Origin: Ursus arctos
Lineage: Eukaryota; Chordata; Mammalia; Carnivora; Ursidae
DNA: 64,000 nucleotides
NCBI RefSeq assembly: GCF_023065955.2
Contig: NW_026622897.1
Coordinates: 868,001 to 932,000, forward strand
Direction: 5' to 3'
Shown: positions 60,230 to 64,000 of the stretch, piece after piece
How positions within the stretch are numbered: the first letter of the stretch is position 1
Layout: each line of letters starts with the position of its first letter
Made by a program: the position numbers and the translations under genes
Notes under the pieces: generated by a model
What the model saw: only the letters and a program-made list of their open reading frames with translations
What the model was told of the DNA's origin: nothing
Database searches by the model: none

Positions 60230-60395
60230 CAAGTCCCTGAGCCTGGATCTCTTACTGTCATCTTTCTCAGATGGAGAAACTGAGGCCCAGAGAGCTCAGG
60301 AACTTGCCCAACGTCCACAGCTACTAGGTGGACAAAGTGGGCCGCAAACTGGAGCAGTCTGGCTTCAGAGTCCATGGTCCTGCCCAGCCTCCACG
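60230..60395 (-). repeat. MIR SINE relic
   Basis: Reverse MIR: 'cagatggagaaactgaggcc', 'cagagagctcaggaacttgc', 'aacgtccacagctactaggt', 'gcagtctggcttcagagtcc'. Confidence 0.85.
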
Positions 60396-61149
60396 CCAGC
60401 AAAGGGAAATTAAAACGCTTGCTTTCATGAAGTCAGATGCACCTGTTTTCTGGTGCTCTTTTCTAGAAGAAAAACGTATCTTCTTAAGCTGCTTTTCCAA
60501 GAAAGCAGAGGCCCTGAAAGCACTTGAAGAGACAAGAAAACAAAGTTAGTTTCACTGCTATACATTCTAAACGGAAACATAGTTGGAATGTGGGTTCCTC
60601 ATAGAAGGCAAAGCAGGGAGGGGGTGAGACAGAGGAGCTGGGGCTGAAGGCTGGGAGACCTGACTGGGAGGTGGCTTGGCTAAAGGACCCTTGCTTGGTG
60701 GAGGGCCTTACAGTCCCCATGGATTTTGGAAGTCAAGTTTCCTTAAATTTCAAAGGCTGAGTGACATCATCTGGCCTCTGGGTTATTCTTACCAATGTTT
60801 AATATAGCTCTAATAGTCAGCATGTATTCCTCAGAAAACTGCTTTCAGACATTCCACTGGGTTTAAAATACGATTGTTTTTCTAACTGACCCTTGTCCTT
60901 GCCTATGGATCAATATTTTTCTTGAAAATCAAGGAGAAAGTAACTGCCCATAAGCAAATCTGAGTGCAGTTTCAGATGCTCCCCAAATTATAATATCAAA
61001 GGCATTTGTCCCGCAGAAGTGAGAATAGACGCAAGGAAACAGAAGGAGCTTGACCAACATCTGAGAATCAAGGAGGCGCTATGCCGCAAGGCTCCTGTAA
61101 ATCAGTGATAGGAAGTAGAATTAGCATATAATACAATTTAACTCTATGC

Positions 61150-62270
61150 AGTCTTGAAAAATATACTCAGTAGTGTTGCCAACGCAATCATCGTGACACA
61201 GAACATTTCTGTCCTCGCGTTACTTTGTGTTCGGTTCCCACCCGCCGCCCCTGACAAGCACGATCTGGTTTCTATCATTTTACTTTTGCCTTTTCTAATT
61301 TTTGATATAAAGGGAATCATGTGATAATGAGTCTTCTGCATCTGGCTTCTTTCACTTACAAAGGCTTTCGAGATTCCTCCATATTGTTGCACGTGTGGTT
61401 TCCCGCCATCTGGATGGATGGACACAGTTTATACATTTACCGGTTGGTAGACATTGGGGTTGTTTCCAGTGTCAGCTGTCATAAAGAAAGCGATCACTGG
61501 CATTCATCTACAACCATTTGCGTGAGCGTGTTTTCATTTTTCTCCAGTAAATATTTAGGAGCGGGGTCAGAGGTCTCATGGCAAGCGAATGTTTAACGTT
61601 GTAAGGAGTAGCCCACCTGTTTTCCAAAGTGGCTGCATAGCTTTTTATTCTCACTCCAATTGAGTTCCAGTTACTCTACCTCTTCTCAGCACTTGGTGTT
61701 TCCAGTCTTCTTCATTTGAACCATTCTGTTGGGTGTGTAGTGGTATCTCATTGTGGTTTGAATTAGCATTTCCTAAATGATTAAGATTATGTTAAACATC
61801 TCTTTATGCGTTTATTCGTCATTCAGATAGCAAATATTCTGACCATTAAAAACATGGAGCTGTTTGTCCTCTTTTTGGATTATAGGAATTCCTTCTATAT
61901 TCAGGATACAAGGCCTTTATCAGAAACATGTTGTGAAAATATTTTCTCTTAATGTGTGGTTTGACTCTTCATTATTTTAATGTTTTTTGGAAGAGCAAAT
62001 GTTTTCAGTGTTGGTGAAATTTAATTCATCAGTGTTTTCTCTTATGGTTCATGCTTTTTATGTCCTATCTCAAAATCTCTGTTTAAGGCCACATAAATTT
62101 TCTAAATATTTTCTTTTAGAAGTTTTGTATTTTTGATTGTTCTACTAGAGGTCTATGGCTCATTTTGAGTAAATTTCTGTGAACCATGTGAAGTAGGGAT
62201 CGAGGTTCTTTTGTGTGTATACAAGTATATTTGATTATTCCAACACTGTTTTTTATAAAGACTAGCATCT
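61150..62270 (-). repeat. Long old LINE-1 fragment, reverse orientation
   Basis: About 1.1 kb of complement-strand LINE-1 sequence. Landmarks are 'ttcgagattcctccatattg', 'cagtttatacatttaccggt', 'ggtagacattggggttgttt', 'ccaaagtggctgcatagctt', 'gtagtggtatctcattgtgg', 'tacaaggcctttatcagaaa' and 'cctatctcaaaatctctgtt'. No intact frame remains. It lies about 1.2 kb beyond the 3' end of MMP27. Confidence 0.85.
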
Positions 62271-63223
62271 ACTCTATGCTAGGTATTCAGCTGTACTCTT
62301 TAAAATTTACTATCTATTCAAACATGCAACAATTTTTTCTATGTCCCTTTCTAATAGGAATCTGGGAACAATGAACTCAAGGTAGGGAATGTGATTGTAG
62401 GAATTCCTGAGATTTTCTATGCATATTTTCTGTTAGCTGACACTTGCTCAATTGATCACCTCATCAGAATCAAGTTCAACTGACTGCCTCCTATTTTCTG
62501 GGTCAGAAAATTCATGAAGAGCTTAGCTAAGCTTTTAGTTTTGAGGGTGGAAAGGTGAAATCTAGCCATTCAGAATTTAGAAACTCAACAAATACATGGT
62601 GTAACAAAGAGGGCAGGAACTTTCTATCTATATGTTTCAGCTTAGGTGAAACCAAATATTTCGAGCACAGGAGAAGTCTGCGTTTCTTGTATATAAGAGC
62701 AGTGTGTATAAAATCTGATTTTAAACTCTCTAAGGAATGGTTAAATGCACTGGACTGTGCTTGGGAGGTTGGAGGGAACACTACTCTCCTTCTCCTATCG
62801 GTTTCCTAATTGTTGGGGGAGCACCTGTCGTGTAACAACTCATATCTCTCTGGGCTCTCGCTCCTCTTTGGCAGGTGGAATCACTTCTTTGATTGGTGAA
62901 TTTGGGAACAGAAACTTGGCACATGTAGCTCCATCCTCTTTCTTTCTCTTTGGGCTCCATGCAACCAATAGAAGGCTCACATTCTTGGGGAGACCTGGTT
63001 CTTTCCAGTTTTCCCATGACTTGTGTGTAAGTATGTCTTCTTCTAGAATTCGATATTAGTAAACTAGCTTGCCCATAGGTGCATTCACTAATACAAGTTT
63101 TATCAGTAAAAAAGGTGGCATTTTGCTCTCCTAACTGTGCATTATTTCTTGGTGAATTCAGAATATGGGTAGGGATAAGCCTCCAACTGCAAAGGTCCAG
63201 ACAAACAGGATGCTAAAGATTGG

Positions 63224-63229
63224 TTTAAT
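63224..63229 (-). terminator. MMP27: Candidate MMP27 polyadenylation signal
   Basis: The minus strand reads ATTAAA, 273 bp after the MMP27 stop codon. A GT-rich stretch (TGTTTGTCTGG) lies about 20 bases further downstream, as expected for a cleavage downstream element. No AATAAA occurs on this strand between here and the stop codon. Confidence 0.45.
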
Positions 63230-63501
63230 AAAGGTCTGCAGCATTTAGTTATTATGAGACACATGGCTTACTTCTTCAAGTTCACAAAGCATATAATAGG
63301 ATTAAAGTACAGCCAGAGTTTTGCTTATGCATCATAATTTCCTGTAAAAAGAAATCAGGCAGCTCAAAATATCCATGGAATCTTTGTCCAGTAGATATCT
63401 AGAACATGGACCAGCAGCTTATGTGAAAGAATAGTTCTATTCCACTTGGAAGCAGAGTTCGGATTAAAAGACTTCTGGAGGTTCGTTTTCAGTCTATGAA
63501 T

Positions 63502-63746
63502 TTATGGATAACTATAGATTTTTTTCAGCACGTGAACAATACTGAAAATGAGCAAGTTTGAATTCTTATGATAAAACATCTCCACTCCTCCTGAATGGAC
63601 TTCTTCCTCACTGATACTAAAATCAGATGATGCGTTTAATGGTTCTTTACAGCGAAACCAGGTATTGGTTCTCATTATTCTGGTGATGTTCTTTGCCTTG
63701 GGGTCATATTCAAATTGCTTTGATCCACGGAAGAAATAGAAGAATC
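63502..63746 (-). CDS. MMP27: MMP27 last exon (end of hemopexin domain and C-terminal extension)
   Basis: 245 bp, 80 complete codons plus stop TAA at 63502-63504. The exon opens with GA completing a Gly codon after a TCTCTCTCTAG acceptor, then reads FFYFFRGSKQFEYDPKAKNI and TRIMRTNTWFRC, the last hemopexin blade ending in the conserved Cys. Beyond this Cys lies a 48-residue extension that ends with a hydrophobic stretch (SNLLIFSIVHVL) and a basic/aromatic tail. Such an extension is peculiar to MMP27 within the cluster and has been linked to its retention in the secretory pathway. The candidate glycosylation motifs NIT and NAS are present. The rest of the gene lies to the right. The reading frame in front of the acceptor is intronic. 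Confidence 0.96.
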
Positions 63747-64000
63747 CTAGAGAGAGAGAGTCATCATTAGTTATCTTGCACAATTCTACAATGGTTCCAC
63801 ACTTGTTGACTGTATGCATATAGAACAAAATAACTGAACGTTATGGAGAGAAAAGAGACCTGTGTATTATCTAGGTATATTTTACTTTACTACTGTCACA
63901 TGAGAAATACTGTTATTTTTATTTCCCCAAGGAAGAAGCAATGGTATGAACATGAACGTCAGGGGGCTCAGCACATTTCTCGCCAGACTGGTTCATGCCA
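63747..64000 (-). other. MMP27: MMP27 last intron (partial)
   Basis: It ends in the acceptor polypyrimidine/AG ('ctctctctctctag' on the minus strand). No further exon is visible before the window edge. Confidence 0.8.

Overview
This window is nuclear DNA from a placental mammal, almost certainly a caniform carnivoran. The main reasons are split genes with GT-AG introns and at least eleven tRNA-Lys-derived CAN-SINEs, plus carnivore-type LINE-1 tails, MIR, L2, MER5A and MaLR relics. The SINE at 42298-42504 has a head and tail I associate with bears, panda and pinnipeds, so an arctoid is my best guess; that part rests on memory of the subfamily and not on a search.

The locus is the proximal end of the matrix metalloproteinase (MMP) cluster (human 11q22). 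Both genes lie on the minus strand. MMP20 (enamelysin) fills positions 1 to about 28.9 kb. Exons 1-8 are all present with correct phases, intact splice sites and no frameshift, giving 415 complete codons plus two bases of the next. The cysteine switch, both zinc sites and the first hemopexin cysteine are conserved. The last two exons (about 68 residues in human) lie beyond the left edge. The promoter has a TATA box and an AP-1/Ets-like pair at the classic MMP spacing. At the right edge lies the last coding exon of MMP27 (63502-63746), including the C-terminal extension specific to that protein. The roughly 34.6 kb between the genes shows no supportable protein-coding gene.

MMP20 intron 6 (about 9.9 kb) holds the most striking structure: an old nuclear copy of mitochondrial DNA (NUMT) covering part of ND5 and the adjoining opposite-strand ND6. 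It was later split by an LTR element and by a CAN-SINE, whose flanking duplication is itself mitochondrial sequence. This gives a readable order of events.

The intergenic region is mostly retrotransposon debris. It also has an orphan CpG island with G-quadruplex-prone runs (about 48.88-49.48 kb), followed at once by a perfect CTCF-consensus match and, 3.4 kb further, a near-match in the opposite orientation. This is a plausible boundary between ameloblast-restricted MMP20 and the rest of the cluster. I found no undescribed defence, mobile or biosynthetic system. The items worth following are the nested NUMT, the CpG-island/CTCF block and the MMP20 promoter pair.
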